Assembly: GCA_024364735.1 (NCBI GenBank)
Contig: JAGFNQ010005215.1
Coordinates: 28,273 to 92,272, forward strand
DNA from: Boesenbergia rotunda
Taxonomy: Eukaryota; Streptophyta; Magnoliopsida; Zingiberales; Zingiberaceae
Length of the DNA stretch: 64,000 bases
Direction of reading: 5' to 3'
This document shows, piece after piece, positions 45,693 through 58,676 of this stretch (the first letter of the stretch is position 1; each line of letters starts with the position of its first letter). A program made the position numbers and the translations under genes. The notes beneath the pieces were generated by a model. It was given only the letters and a program-made list of their open reading frames with translations. It was not told the DNA's origin and made no database searches.

Positions 45693-48600
45693 ATGGAATT
45701 TAAAGAAAAATTGGGGGACAATATCACCATTCCACCTTCTTACTACTGTGACGATTTTGTGTATTGAAAAGGTAGTTTGTTGTATTTTCTTATGACTAAT
45801 ATTGAAGATTGTTGTGTATAGAAGTAGGTTTCGATGCTCCCAAGGACAAAAAGGGAAGGACATTTAAGAAAAAGAAGTGGACCGAGGAGCAAATTCATCA
45901 ATTCGAAATCAATAATAAGGTAACCAAAATGTTAATCAATTTAATACTTAATAACATTTTGGATAGGATAGGTGAGTATAGGGATGCTAAGGAGTTATGG
46001 AGTAAGCTAATCGCGCTTAATGAAGAACTCCAAGAATCAAACTAACAAATTCAAGAGTCTAGGGAACTGGAGGTTGAGGGGTGCTCAACATCGAGGAAAA
46101 AATAGAAGAAGCCTCCACTTCAAGGGTTGAGGTAGAGGAGAGACTATCTTCAAAGTCAGAGCAAGAAGAAGAACTTCTACCTCCGGAAGATGTGAAGAGG
46201 AAATTCACATTTCTCTACAAGTCAAGAAGGTAACTCAAACTCGTTAATCAAAAATAATAATCACATAACGTGTTTTGAGTGTAGGGAAGTAGGGCATTAC
46301 AAGAATAGATGCCAGAAAAGAGTTAGGAAGACTCCACCGACACCAAAGACCGGAGCCCCAAGTTCCAAAAGCAAGGAGCATATTGTGTGCTTCAAGTGTA
46401 ATAAAAGGGGGTACTATAGAAGCCAATGTCCGAAGAAGAATTCTAAGGACAAGAAGGAGAACATCCTTGTAGGGGGAGCCAAAGCAAACCCTAAGGTAAC
46501 TCCTAAACTTAACTATTTTTTTTAAAATCTAATTTGAGTTGTAGGAAGAAGAAGGAGAACAAGGACATTTGATGTTTCACATGTGGTGAGTGGGACCACT
46601 ACCATACCAAATGCTCAAGGAAGGGAGAATTCAAGAAGTTAGAGCATTTGAGAAAATGATAGAAGAAGGAGAAAATGAAGAGCTTATGTCAAGGGGGAGC
46701 TTCAAGGGCAAGGGAGGTATACCCTAACTCAATGTGTAATTCAAATTCAAATTCTTCAATGCATGCTAGAAATAATTATCATCCTGTACCCATGCATAAT
46801 TTTGATTTTAAGTATCATAATAGACAAAGGGTCATTGCAAATCATAACCCTAGGAAATCAATTTATGATAAACCTAGAACTATTTGTTGGATCGAGAAAA
46901 CACGATAGAGAGGGGGGGGTGAATATCGTGAAAACGTTTCGGATAAAACTTTAAGAGAATACGTAGCGGAAATTAAAAACACACACAAGGAACACAAGCA
47001 TTTTTACTTGGTTCGGAGTCACGGTCGGCTCCTAATCCAAGGCCCACGGTCCTTGACCGTTTACTGCGGGCGATTCTATAATGCGCAAAGTTTTACAGAG
47101 ATTTGTACAGTAGTAGTGTAGTAAAAAGAACAATTTAACTCTTCGTTACCGACGCCCGGTGTGGATTGTACTTTGGTGCGGAGGGTCGTCGTCGGCGCTA
47201 GAACCTCGAGATCAGAAGTTTCCGGAGCAGAGCGCTTGAGCGAAGAGCGTTGAGGCGTTGGAAAAGTGTGTTCTGAAGCCTTGGGGGTCGAGCCCCTTTT
47301 ATAGCACTCCTGGGGGCGCCCTGGACATTGGGGCGCCCTCCACGTGCCTCTGGATCCGCAAACCCCTATCCGAAACTCGGTCTGCCCTTATCCCTCCAGG
47401 ATCGAGCTCGGAGCTGACAGGGGCGCCCGGGACACTGGGGGCGCCCCGGTTGACTTGGTCTGCTGGCTTCTCGGCTAGATTAGCTTCGATTGCTCAGTTG
47501 GCTTGGACCCTGGGCGCCCGAGGCATCCAGGACGCCCGGGAGCTTAAGGGCGCCTGGCCCAGTGAGCTTCCGAAGCAATCTTTGCTCAACTGCTTGTTTA
47601 GCTTTAACCTTGGGCGCCCGGGACCTCCCGGGCGCCTAGCCTAGCTGCTGCCCCTCTCCTTTGGGGCGTTCTGAGCTGCAGAAACACGTTCCTTTGGTCC
47701 CTGCATCCAAGGTTAGTTCCACAACAAACAAGGCAATAAAATATTAGGTTTATACAGCCTTAGCTGTCTTGGTTCTGACTTTGGGTCTCCCAAATGGAAC
47801 CCTAGGTCGAATCGACGCCTATTGTTCCCTCGACGGGGAACGCGTCCTCACCTACTCCTCTCAGGAGAGTTTACCTTTTGTCAACCGACTCCTCCGGTTA
47901 GACTTTTGCCCAGCAGTCCTTCACCAGGTGCCTAGCAGCCCTTCGCTAAGTCTTCAATGCCTAGCAGCCCTTCGCCAGGTCTTTAACTCCTAGCAGTCCT
48001 TCGCCAGGTCTTCAACTAGCAGTCCTTCTCCAGGTCTTCAACTCCTAGCAACCCTTCGCTAGGTGCCTAGCAGTCCTTCGCCAGGTCTCAGGGTTTCAAT
48101 GCCTAGCAGCCCTTCGCTAGGTGCCCAACAGCCCTTCGTCAGGACTTCGTGCCTAGATTAACTAGGACTTTCCTGCACACTTGAGTAACTTCATTAGATC
48201 ACAAATAGTACTTAACTTTGAATCCTTTGCCAATATCAAAACAAGGTTCGATATGGTGGTTCCTGCACCAACACTATTAAACCTAAAGATCAAGGCACTA
48301 ATCCCAAAAAGGGGAGACACATGCCTAAAATAGGTAGGTCTAGGAATGCTAAAGCGGACATGTCGATTCTAGGTTTAGAAACCTAGAAAGGTAAAATCAA
48401 GCTTTGAAAACAAAGCTTGATAAATTGGAGAAAACTCTAGATAGATTCACTATTAGATCTAAAGGGTTGGATATGGTGTTGGGTAGTCAAAAACCCAACA
48501 ATAATAGATCAGGTTTAGTTTACCGATCTAGGTCCTCCAATACTAAGAAAAAGTCATATGCAAGAGTATTATATGACTATAGTAAGGAGAAGTCCAATAA

Positions 48601-48757
48601 TGACAAGGGAGTGTCATTTAAGGGCAAGAATAAATTAACCAAGGACATGGTGTCCAAGGTTAAGAAAGTTACATTTATAGGCCAAGTGTCACTCGAGGTA
48701 CACCGGTGTGACCTAGCAATCGTGAATGAGTCAGTTAGGGAGGTGGCTAAGGCTTAG
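45693..48757 (+). pseudogene. E5 gag, decayed and split by a solo LTR
   Basis: It starts MEFKEKLGDNITIPPSYYCD (45693) but meets stops within 25 codons. The open piece to 46045 includes MLINLILNNILDRIGEYRDA and KELWSKLIALNEELQ, matching the copia gag domain of E6. Zinc-knuckle relics follow: CFECREVGHYKNRC near 46275, CFKCNKRGYYRSQC near 46390 (His replaced by Tyr) and a third near 46575. After the solo LTR (46885-48273) the region resumes with KLDKLEKTLDRFTIRSKGLD (48404-48757), again as in E6. Not functional. Confidence 0.75.
46885..48273 (-). mobile_element. E1-family solo LTR
   Basis: 1389 bp, TGTTGG...CCAACA, with CTATT at 46880-46884 and 48274-48278. It carries the same GGGCGCCC block (47300-47640) and hairpin array (47900-48150) as the E1 LTR. 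It splits E5 gag. Confidence 0.9.
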
Positions 48758-49935
48758 AGCTCTAGGAGGAGCTCAAAGACCCAATTTGGGACCCATGGTC
48801 AATGGAATCAGGAGGATATCTCTTGGGAGTCTAGATGGGTCATAGAATATGCCAAAAGGTTGGAGACGGATTTGAGTCTCAATCCTTGGGTTTTCGCACA
48901 TATGGTTTGATTTTTCATGCAAGAAATATGATATTATGGTCATATTGCATAAAAAATTAGTATTTAATGTATAGATGCTATATAAACCAATACTAGGGAT
49001 GCATTGTGGTTTAGTATGGGCAGATGCATCAAGAGGAAGTCAAAACTTGGACTTTAGGTCAAGGTTCATTTGAACTATTTAGATAATTTTGGATTTTATG
49101 TCAATCGTGGGATATGAGATATGCACATTTTTAAATATATTTTTTTCACATAGATACAGATATCACAGACCTCTCCATAAAATTTGAAGATTTTTGAAGA
49201 TCTGTGGAATTAGTTATGCATTTTTGAAATTGGGTTCAGAAATATTAAAAGGTTGATTTCTGAGTATCAATCAACTGGTGCAAGGGACCAGCCGATTGGT
49301 AAAAGTACTTTTTAGAGTGAGAAAGCTACTGTAAGGTTTTTCGATATGGATCAGTCGTCTGGTAACTGTCTCAGTCAACTCATACTTGCTGAAATTATTT
49401 TCAACAATTCAGAAAGTGCCCTAATGATAATAAACAAGTGTATAATTTTGTGAGGGGTTAATACACAATATTTATTATCATTAGAGGGTAAAGAAACTAA
49501 TTATTGGGATATTATTAGAGTTCTTTTTGATGTACGACAAAGGGGGAGAATTAAAGTTTAATTGGGAAAACCTTATGTACCTTTGCAAGAAATCTTACCT
49601 CAAGAGGGAGCTTAGGTGAAGGAGGAGCTTTGTTGCTCATTTATTGGCAAAAGGGGAGCCTTGTGATAGGTTCTTAAAGAACCCTTGATAAGTCCAAATG
49701 TAGGAGGAGCCTTAGGATAGGTTCTTAAAAAGCCCTTGATGAAAATCTTATCTCAATGGGGAGTGTAGGTGTAGGGGGAGCTTTGTGATAGGTACCATGC
49801 ATGTTGGCATATGTATTGGCGGTGTAAGTCCAAGGTGTAGCCTTGGCAATGTAAATCCAAATTTTATTAGCATTTGTATTTGCTATTTGTTTTTCCTAAC
49901 TTAAACGTATTACCGAACATCAAAAAGGCAGAGAT
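48758..49935 (+). other. E5 3' non-coding interior
   Basis: No gene. Purine tracts AAAGGGGGAGAA (near 49541), GAGGGAGCTTAGG, AAAGGGGAGCC and finally AAAGGCAGAGAT lie just before the 3' LTR. Confidence 0.6.
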
Positions 49936-50691
49936 TGTTGAGGCAATCCCGATGATATGTGGGACAATGTGTTTTGATATTTAGGCAAAGGGTTTATGTT
50001 GGGTTCACCTTTATATTTGATATGTGTATTTGAGTGTGCAAATTCTACAGGATACACATATAACTTAGCTTGATGGCTTCGGGTCTGGTAAAGGATAGTG
50101 CATCCGAGGGACCTTGGACATGACGGCAATGATGAGCCGAGAGAAGCGCACTTTGAGGCATACACGAAGGATGACATGGGGACAAGCCGCAGGCTTGTAT
50201 GCATCCGAGGGATGAGAGCTAAAGTGAAGAAAGCTTCAAGGCAACAGGTTAAGGCTGCAATGAAGAATCAAGTGAGTCGTGAGGGTTCATGTGCGAGTGA
50301 AATATACTCGGGAAGGGAAACGCTAAGTTTACGGTTTTACCAATCGACTGATATAAGATCAGTCGACTGGTTGAGGTCACAGAAAGATCAGTCGGCTGAT
50401 CTTTCTATGCAGTTGACTGGTGTCAATTGAATTCAAATGTTGGGCTATAATGTTCGAATTCGATAGCTGTTAGTCAACTTGTGTTGGCACCAGCTGACTG
50501 GTAAAGGCTGGATCAACAAACAAATTCTATTTAAGAGAACTCGGCTTGCTTGAGCAAGGTTGACAAAATAGAGGTGGTTAACCACTATTAGTAGTCTACC
50601 AAGCTCTTGTGTGTGTGTGCGGTATTGTGACAAGATTTCTCCACCCACAATGAGCTACATGAGCTAGCCGGAGGTTTTTCGGGGACTAATC
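49936..50691 (+). mobile_element. E5 3' LTR, first part
   Basis: It begins TGTTGAGGCAATCCC and runs parallel to the 5' LTR until GGACTAATC, where E6 is inserted. The remaining part is 59610-59816. Confidence 0.85.
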
Positions 50692-52990
50692 TGTTAGAAT
50701 CGATTCCGTACGCTAGAGGGGGGTGAATAGCGTTTCGCCGAATTCTTGTTCCTACACGGTTAGTTTGCACAGCGGAAATAATAGTAAAACAATAATAAAA
50801 TCACTAACCAATGCTAACACGGCGATTTTAGTTGGTATCCACCCCGGTCGGGTGACTAATCCAACAATCCGTCGGTGGATCAAACCCCGGATAACCTCCG
50901 GCTAGAACTCGTCGCTCCTTGTGGGTGGAGAAACCTCGCCACAATACCAAGGACACTTCCTGAGTATACAAGACTACTAACTTGTCCTATCCAAGCAAGT
51001 TTCGTCAAGAAACCCAGCCACCACGAAGTCCTCTTTAAATAGGACTCGGGGCTGATTTCTCGCTACCAGTCGACTGCCCCCAGGGCAGTCGACTAGTGCC
51101 AGCCAGATTCGACCGTTGACACTCCCAACGTTCGAATTTGCCAGCTCACCAGCCACCTACCAGTCGACTGCCCCCAGGGCAGTCGATTGGTCCCTAGCTG
51201 AATCCCTTACCGAGTACATTCACACAGCACTCGACCCTCACGACTCGACTGACTCCTCCTCCGCAGCCTCGACTGTTGCTTTCGCGCCCTCTTCATCTTC
51301 GGCTCCCGTCCCTCGGATGCACGCAAGCCTTCAGCTTGCCTCCATGCCATCCTTCACGCATGCCTCGAAGTCCGCGCCCATCAGCTCATCGTCCCTGCTC
51401 TCCAAGGTCCCTCAGATGCGCACACAAGCCTCCAGCTTACCTCCATGCCATCCTTCATCGTACTGAGGCCGTCCAGTCAAGTCCATATGCGTACCTGTAC
51501 AACCTGCAGACTCAACATACGCATATCAAATACACAAGGGTAAACCTAACTTAAACCATTTGCCCAAACATCAAAACCCATGGTCACACCGGACCATCTT
51601 AGTGTTGGATCGAGAAATGCGAGAGAGGGGGGTGAATGTCGCAAATCGTTCGGATTTAAAAAGAGTAAGTGCGCAGCGGAAATAGGACACAAAAACAATG
51701 CTAACACGGTCGTTTTACTTGGTTCGGAGCCTGTGTCGACTCCTACTCCAAGGCCCACGGTCGTTGACCGTTTTCTGCGGGCAATTCTATAAGTTCGTAA
51801 ACCAGTTTACAATTATTGAATACAGAATAAGTGCAGTAAACTTATATAATAAGAATTATGCTCTTCTTTTACCGACGTCCGGAGTAGATCGAAGATTTCG
51901 GGGCAGCGGGACGTCGTCGGCTCGAGTTGGGCAGTATCTGGAGCAAAGCACGAGAGCAGAAGAGCGTGGAAGTGTCCGAAGAATTGATGCCTTGAAGAAG
52001 GAGGTCGAGGGCCCTTTATATAGGGCCTAGGGGCGCCCTGGTCGACGGGGGCGCCCCCCACGTGGCAGCCGATCCGGCTGTAGCTCGGTCGCCGTCTGAT
52101 CCCATTATCCTCGGGATCCGGTTTGACCGGGGCGCCCGGAGGACTCGGGGCGCCCGGCTTGACCGGTCAAAGGCCTTATCTCTTCGGCTTCGCAGGAATG
52201 CGCTTCGACAGCTGGCAGTGGGGGCGCCCGCGACACGCGGGGCGCCCGCGACAAGCGGGGCGAAAACGCGTCGAGGTTGTTACATACTTGGGTTGACCTT
52301 GGGGGCACCCTGGTCGTCCGGGGCGCCCTGCTCAGCTTCTGCCTCACTCCTTCGAGGCTCTCTGAGCTGCAGATACTCAGTCCTTCGATCCTGCATCCAG
52401 GGTTAGTCCAAATAACAATTATATTATTATTTTATACAGCCTTAGCTGTCTTGGTTCTGACTTTGGTCTCCAAAATGGAGCCCTAGGTTGAACCGACGCC
52501 TAATGTTCCCTCAAGGGGAACGCGTCCTCACCTACTCCTCTCGGGAGAATTTACCTGGTGCCAACCGGATCCTCCAGTTGGACTTTTGCCCAGCAGCCCT
52601 TCGCCAGGTCTTGAGTTTTGCCCAGCAGCCCTTCGCCAGGTCTTGAGTTTCGCCCAGCAGCCCTTCGCCAGGACTTGGTTTTTGCCCAGCAGCCCTTCGC
52701 TAGGACTTGGTTTCCTGACAGCCCTTCGTCAGGTGCCTAGCAGCCCTTCGCTAGGACTTGTTTTCCTGGCAGCCCTTCGTCAGGTGTCTAGCAGCCCTTC
52801 GCTAGGACTTGTTTTCCTGACAACCCTTCGTCAGGTGCCTAGCAGCCCTTCGCTAGGACTTGGTTTCTTGCACACTCAAGCAGCATTGTTAGATACCAAA
52901 CAACCCTTAACTTTGAATCCTTTGCCAATATCAAAACAAGGTTCGATCTGGTGCTTCCTGCACCAACACTTAGGGCCGATTGCTCCAACA
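50692..52990 (-). mobile_element. E6 3' LTR, interrupted by a solo LTR
   Basis: It starts TGTTAGAATCGATTCC and ends GCTCCAACA at 52990. A polypurine complement ATCTCCCCCTTTTT follows. It contains paired CAGTCGACTG palindromes (51066-51100 and 51158-51190). Confidence 0.88.
51603..52968 (-). mobile_element. E1-family solo LTR inside the E6 LTR
   Basis: 1366 bp with CTTAG on both sides (51598-51602 and 52969-52973). The hairpin array is at 52590-52865 and the GC block at 52020-52330. A TATA box is seen on the minus strand near 52015. The repetitive ORF at 52586-53053 is just the hairpin array read as protein. Confidence 0.92.
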
Positions 52991-53106
52991 ATCTCCCCCT
53001 TTTTGATATTTGGCAATCCGTTTAAGTTAGGAAAGCAAGATAGTAGTAAGTAGCAAAAACCATGCTAAATGAATGCATATGCAATGCATAACTGGATCCT
53101 ATCCCA
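52991..53106 (-). other. E6 polypurine tract and 3' end
   Basis: The minus strand reads AAAAAGGGGGAGAT directly before the 3' LTR, as in E1. Confidence 0.75.
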
Positions 53107-53270
53107 AGGCATCCCACACCTAACCCTCCAAGTTAGGAATTTTACACCTAGCCCTCCAAGCTAGGAATTTCACCACCTAACCCTCCAAGTTAGGATTTTT
53201 CCACACCTAACCTTCCATGTTAGGAATTTTCCCACCTAGCACTCCAAGCTAGGATTTTTCCACACAAACC
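53107..53270. repeat. Array of palindromic CCTAACCCTCCAAGTTAGG units
   Basis: Five units spaced about 30 bp apart: CCTAAC-CCTCCAA-GTTAGG, CCTAGC-CCTCCAA-GCTAGG and close variants. The stems covary (AAC/GTT, AGC/GCT) around a conserved loop. Confidence 0.85.
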
Positions 53271-56200
53271 GGGCTTTTTAAAGCTTCTCCCAAGCTCCCC
53301 CTACATTGGACTTACAAAGGCTTTTTAAGAACCTCTCCAAGGTTCCCCTCACGCCATGAAGGGAGCAATCATGCTCCCCCTTAAGCTTAGCTCCCCGTAA
53401 ACCTAGGGTTTCTAGCAAAAGTATTAGTTTCCCACTTAAACCCAATATTTCTCTCCCTTTGCCACACATCAAAAAGAACCCAATAATATCCCAATTATTG
53501 GTTCTTAACATCCCCAATGACCCTAAACACAGTGTACTAGGCCCAAAAATTTGACGGACCCAAAATAGACTGTCACAAATGTGGGTCTCAAATTTAAATG
53601 TATATGAATAAAATGCTGGAAACCCTTTTTGCAATCAAGAATGAAAACGTAGTAAAGGGGCCACAGGTCGTATTTTTCCTCGGGACTAGTTGATATAGTT
53701 TGATTCTAACTTGGTTTATGTGTCGTTTGTGCTTTTGGGTTTCAAATAAGTAATTGGGTTTTGGGTTGCAAATTCAGAATGGAAGCACAAGAAAAAGCAA
53801 GGAAAACTACACAAATGAATTAAGAAATCGATAGCAAGTAAAACTCAATCAAAGGGAAATCGAATCATCCATAAGGCAGCACTAACTGATTTCAAACTCC
53901 AAAACACACTAAAAATTATAGCTAACTTGATACCAAACAATGCCACAGCTTCTATTGACACAAAGTACCGAAATTCATCCAATTTGGCACACAATCAAGG
54001 GAAACCTATGTGCTGAAAATAAGGCTAATTTCTACCCTATAAACTGATGTAAAACAAATGGAATTGAAACAAGCAAATCAATTTCGGCATTCAGAATCAA
54101 CTACTGCAGAAACAAGGGGATGCTGACAAAGAATCCTGATCCCAGTTGATACGCAGGAAGCACAATTGAAACGCAGGAAACACAATTGAAAAGCAAGGGA
54201 AAAGCTGAAAATTGATACGCATAAATTGAGGTGTGGAACAAACTGAAATAAAGTGCAACTAATCACTAACAAGTTTTCTAACTAATGGAGATGCCGAATT
54301 AAAACAGATTACAGCTGAAACACATCAAACAACTACACTTACTAATCTGAAATGTGCAGAAATTTCTGATACGCACAATGGAAAAATGATACGCAGCTTG
54401 AAACTAATTTCAGAAACGAATTGCAGCAAAATAAACTGATCCAAATGCACTTGTTCGTTACACAAACAATCTAGCTAATAGAAACACTGAATCAAAATTC
54501 TAATTGAAGCAAAAACTATTCAGAATCGAAAAGTTCAGTAGCTAAAATAGAATTTCAGAACAAAGATTGCGGCAGAATTGAAAACTACAGCTAAAACAGA
54601 ATTTAAACTAAGGAAAACTACTCGTCGATCCCTTCCCGAGCTCAAAATCTTCTTGGTCGTCAAGCAAGAGCTGGCTTCGAAACCCTAGGCACAACAAATC
54701 AGTGGAAATCAGCTTCAGTTGATCACTCTGCTCAAAACGCACGCAGTTGGAATTTCAATCCAATCTCCTCGGCCTCAGTTGATGGTGGTTGCTATGATGA
54801 TTCGAGGACCATCTGAGCTCACCTGAGAACCCCTACAGCCGGCTCAGATGGTCGGAAATGGCTCACGGAAGAGATACAAGTGACTGGATTGCTGATGCTG
54901 CCGAAACCCTCAAACAGCCCTTTTCCGGTGCAATTTGAGCTGAATTCTCCAAGGAAGCTATCCCCAATGACTCAAAATTTGATCCAAGGTAGAGATTGAG
55001 TGGTCACGCCTTCAAAACTAAGAAAACTGCAAAGAAAATGAAGAAGTCGATGAAGATGCTACTGTTGCGGTGAAGACGCGACGAAGGTCAGCTGCAGGGA
55101 ATTTTTCCTTAAATAATTAACATTGGACGGCTCAGATTGCTTTGAAGAAATCCAACGGCTGATTTTGCTCTGATTTGAGCCAAACTTTGATGATGATGAT
55201 CTGGGGTTAGGATCTGCCTCGTGGTAGCTCAGATCCTCCAGATTTGCAACGGATGGTCCAGATCAATCTAATCTTTGAATGGACGATCTAGAGCCCTCCG
55301 AGCTTAATCCAACGGTTGATTTAGCTCTGATTGGAGTGAAACCTTCAGATCTTGATCAGAGTGCTTGATCAACCCTAACCCTAGCTCGGATTGCTTCAGA
55401 TGGTCCCGGATGGCTCAGATCTAGCCGCTCTTGAATCGGACGGCCCGGATTTAATCCTAATCTTGATAACTCGATCCGGGTCACTTCCGACTCAAGTTTT
55501 GACCCAATATGCCCTAGGTCCATGAACCTTTCATGCCTACAAAAATAGATCAAGAATTTAGCGGTCAAATAATCCAAATATGTGTAAATTTGCAATTAAG
55601 TCCAGAATAAGAGTAAGTTCTAAAACCTAGGGCAATTTCACAATTAAGCAATAAAAACATAGGTCAAACATGGATTTTAGCAATTAAAATAATCAACAAA
55701 ATGGTATCTATCACCCCCATACACTGGTTCCTTGTCATTTGGACTCCAAACCAGCTGCTGATACACAAATCAGCCTCTGGCAGTCGACTGGCAACAGTGT
55801 CAGTCGACTGATACGCCTAAAATCTGATTTTCTGGCCGAATTTCAGAAACGTGCCAGAAATTCCACAAATTTTCAAAAATTTCTAAACTTCGTGGACAAC
55901 TTTGTGGAACCTATACCTACTTGAGAAAAATACATCTACCCATGTATCTATCACCATTTCCAAGTTTGACACAAAATCCAAAAATTTCAAAATGAAAATC
56001 AAGGCAACTAGGAGGCAACCTTCCCCTTTACTCATGCCTTCTCCCAATTTTCATTTTTCCCAGGCTAAGTTCTACCCAACGTAACACCTTAGACTCAAAT
56101 TAGGTTTTCCCCAACCTAACAACCAAGTTCTTTCCCTTTTGGACACCATTAAAGCTTGCTCCCAAGCAACCTTTCCCTAGTGCCAATAAGAACTCAACAA

Positions 56201-57194
56201 AAGACTTAAGAAGGTCTAAAAGGTTTGCAAGCACACTTGCTAGGATATACCCTATCCTAGATAATTATGATTCCATGAAAATATCAAGTGTGCTTGACTT
56301 TATGTACAATTCCTAGTTTCCTAAGTATGGACATTTTGTATCAACATTGAAAATCATCCATACTTCCATGTGTTTTTCAAGACTCACACTTATAATTTAC
56401 AACATGAAATTATCCTCTATTCTTTCCTTTCTCCTATGTATCATTAAAATGTCAAACTCCTTCCAATCCTAGATACATATGAGAAACTTATCAACCTTCT
56501 TTGAATTTTCCATATAGCCACATAGTCACCATTAAACCATCTGTCAACTTTTAACTCAACCAGTATACTCAAGGATTTTCATTTAGACATCATATTCTAT
56601 CATTCAATAGCCATTTTCCTGTTTCAGCCTACATCCCAGTCGACTGCCCCTGTGGCAGTCGACTGATACCTGAATTTCAGGTTTTCCAGCCCAATTTCAG
56701 TAATCCCTAAATAATTCCACAAATCTCCAAAAATTATGAAATTTCGTGGGGAGACTTGTGGGGCCAATGTCTATTTGGGAAAAATACGTTTCCAAACAAA
56801 TGTACTCCGGATCCCAAGATTGGCACGAAACTCAACTTTCTCTAAAATGTATTATTCAAACTCATCCCAAAAGTTCTAATTTTGACTTCTCCTTAATGTA
56901 TCCTCTTATCCTTGATCATAAGTTATTTCTATCAGCCAATTACATGGTATTCATACATTAAAACCCAATTTTACCAATTATAACCTTATTATCACCATTC
57001 TCTCCCTAAAACTTCATCTAATGTGCCAAAACCAAGGATTAAGACTTAGTCAAGTCTTCTAACCCTTTTTGGCACATTTCACCTAATTTCCTAGGAGAGA
57101 AACTTTTGATATCCATTTACCATGGACCCCAAAGGCTCCTAGAGCCCCCCCTTGAGCTCTTAGCCCTAGACACTACCCCAGGTGACTCAATCCA
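53271..57194 (-). other. E6 non-coding interior
   Basis: About 3.9 kb without a recognisable gene. Purine tracts on the minus strand occur near 53295, 53345 and 53380. The region 53640-54620 has many AAACTGAAT/TGATACGCA-like motifs; 55100-55460 repeats GGCTCAGAT/CCAACGG motifs. CAGTCGACTG palindromes recur at 55782-55812 and 56636-56666. No integrase, reverse transcriptase or RNase H motif was found on either strand. Confidence 0.6.
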
Positions 57195-58603
57195 CACTAA
57201 GCCACACCGGTGTGCCCCCGGTGACTCTTAGCCTACAAAGTGAATCTTCTTAACCTTGGACACCTTGTCCTTGGTTAAGTCACCCTTTCTACTCTTGGAT
57301 GACATTCCCTTGCCATCCTTGGACTTACCCTCCTTACCATGATTGTATGTTTTCCCAGCATATTTCTTTCCATCTACCTTGGAGGTCTTAGACCGGTATC
57401 CCAATCCCAATCTATCATAGTTGGGTTTGATGCTACCCCACACCATGTCTAAGCCCTTAGATCCAACCGTGAATCTTTCTAGAGCTTTTTCTAATGTATC
57501 AAGCCTTGCCCTCAAGGCTTGATTTTACCTTTCTAGGCCTTGAACCCTAGAGTCCATATGTCCACCTTGGACATTCCTAGACCTATCCACTTTCCTAGGC
57601 ATATGTTTCCCTTCCTTGGGGTTAATGCCTTTAGCCTTGGATACATAAGTCTTAGGCCTATCATGATGCATGCTTTTTCTAGAGTGGTGATCTACCTTGT
57701 TATCCTTATTCCTATCATTGTACTTAAATCCAAAGTTATGTACCATTAAACAATTTTCATAATTTCTAGCATGCATGAATGAGTGATCTCACTTTTTCTA
57801 GGACACTTGGTGTGAAAGTGCTCCATCTCTCCACATGTAAAGCATCTAATCTTCTTCCTCCGTTCTTGGGCTCCTCCATTCCTACAATTTATGTTAGATT
57901 CAAATCGAATGGACCCGGGTTTAGAAGTTACCTCTCATTTACCTTTTGGGCACTTGTCCTTGTAGTGCCCCTTCTCATTACACCCAAAGCATGTAATGTG
58001 GTCCTTTCTCTTGGCTTTGGTGGAGGTAGATGCTAAGTTGACTACTTCTTCAACTTTTGACGATGTGGAGGCTTCCTCTTGATCATGTGTAGATGAGGGT
58101 CTCTCCTCCCCCTCAATCCTTGAGGTAGTGACCTCTTCTTCTTCTTCTCATGAGGAGGTCGATGATCTTTCACTTAGCTCCTCCTCCTCACTTGAAGAAG
58201 TTGACACTTCTTCCTCCTCATGAGTTATTGAGCCCATTTCCTTGGGCTCTTCCGCCACTTGACCTTGTGTAGGGTTTTTATGAAATTCCACCAACTTGGT
58301 CCATAATTCGTGTGCATTCTTATAATTCCCTACACCACTCAAAATATTGTTAGGCAAAAGATTTATTAATATACTCATTACCTTCTCATTTGCCTTTGAT
58401 TGCCCTTGTTGTTCTTGAGTCCAATATCTTGGGCGGAGCTTCTTCCCATGCTTGTCTCTTGGAATTTCAAATGGTTCTTCAAGCACCATCATGCACTCCC
58501 ACTCCATCATCAGCCACGTCTCCATTCTTGACTTCCAACGCCCGAAGTCTTCATGGTCGTAGACCGGTGGAGTGTATATGTCGTCCCCAAGTTTGTCTTC
58601 CAT
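57195..58603 (-). pseudogene. E6 gag with in-frame TGAs and a frameshift
   Basis: It starts MEDKLGDDIYTPPVYDHEDF. The capsid-type domain includes MSILINLLPNNILSGVGNYK and HELWTKLVEFHKN (residues about 75-112), then an acidic E/S linker. A TGA at 58148-58150 interrupts the linker, but the frame continues to a CCHC knuckle CFGCNEKGHYKDKC near 57985. A second TGA near 57937 is followed, in the same frame, by knuckle CFTCGEMEHFHTKC near 57840. A frameshift then leads to basic segments (57776-57525 and 57515-57228) with LDTLEKALERFTVGSKGLD. The arrangement matches E5 gag. Confidence 0.78.
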
Positions 58604-58662
58604 GATTCTTCACCTCTAGCGGTTGCTCCCTCGGCGGTTAGTCCGATCAAGAGCGGTCCTTC

Positions 58663-58674
58663 GCTCTGATACCA
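58663..58674 (-). other. E6 primer-binding site
   Basis: The minus strand reads TGGTATCAGAGC, a perfect initiator Met-tRNA complement, two bases from the 5' LTR. Confidence 0.9.
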
Positions 58675-58676
58675 AT

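Noticed and set aside
51116..51554. Open frames with SSSLPPCHPS-type peptides in E6 LTRs
   Set aside because: They occur at the same place in both LTRs (also 59101-59539), begin and end within the LTR, and match no known protein.
52586..53053. 155-codon ORF with a repetitive peptide (ALRQVPSSPSLGL)
   Set aside because: It is the LTR hairpin array read as protein; it crosses the LTR boundary and has no homologue I recognise.
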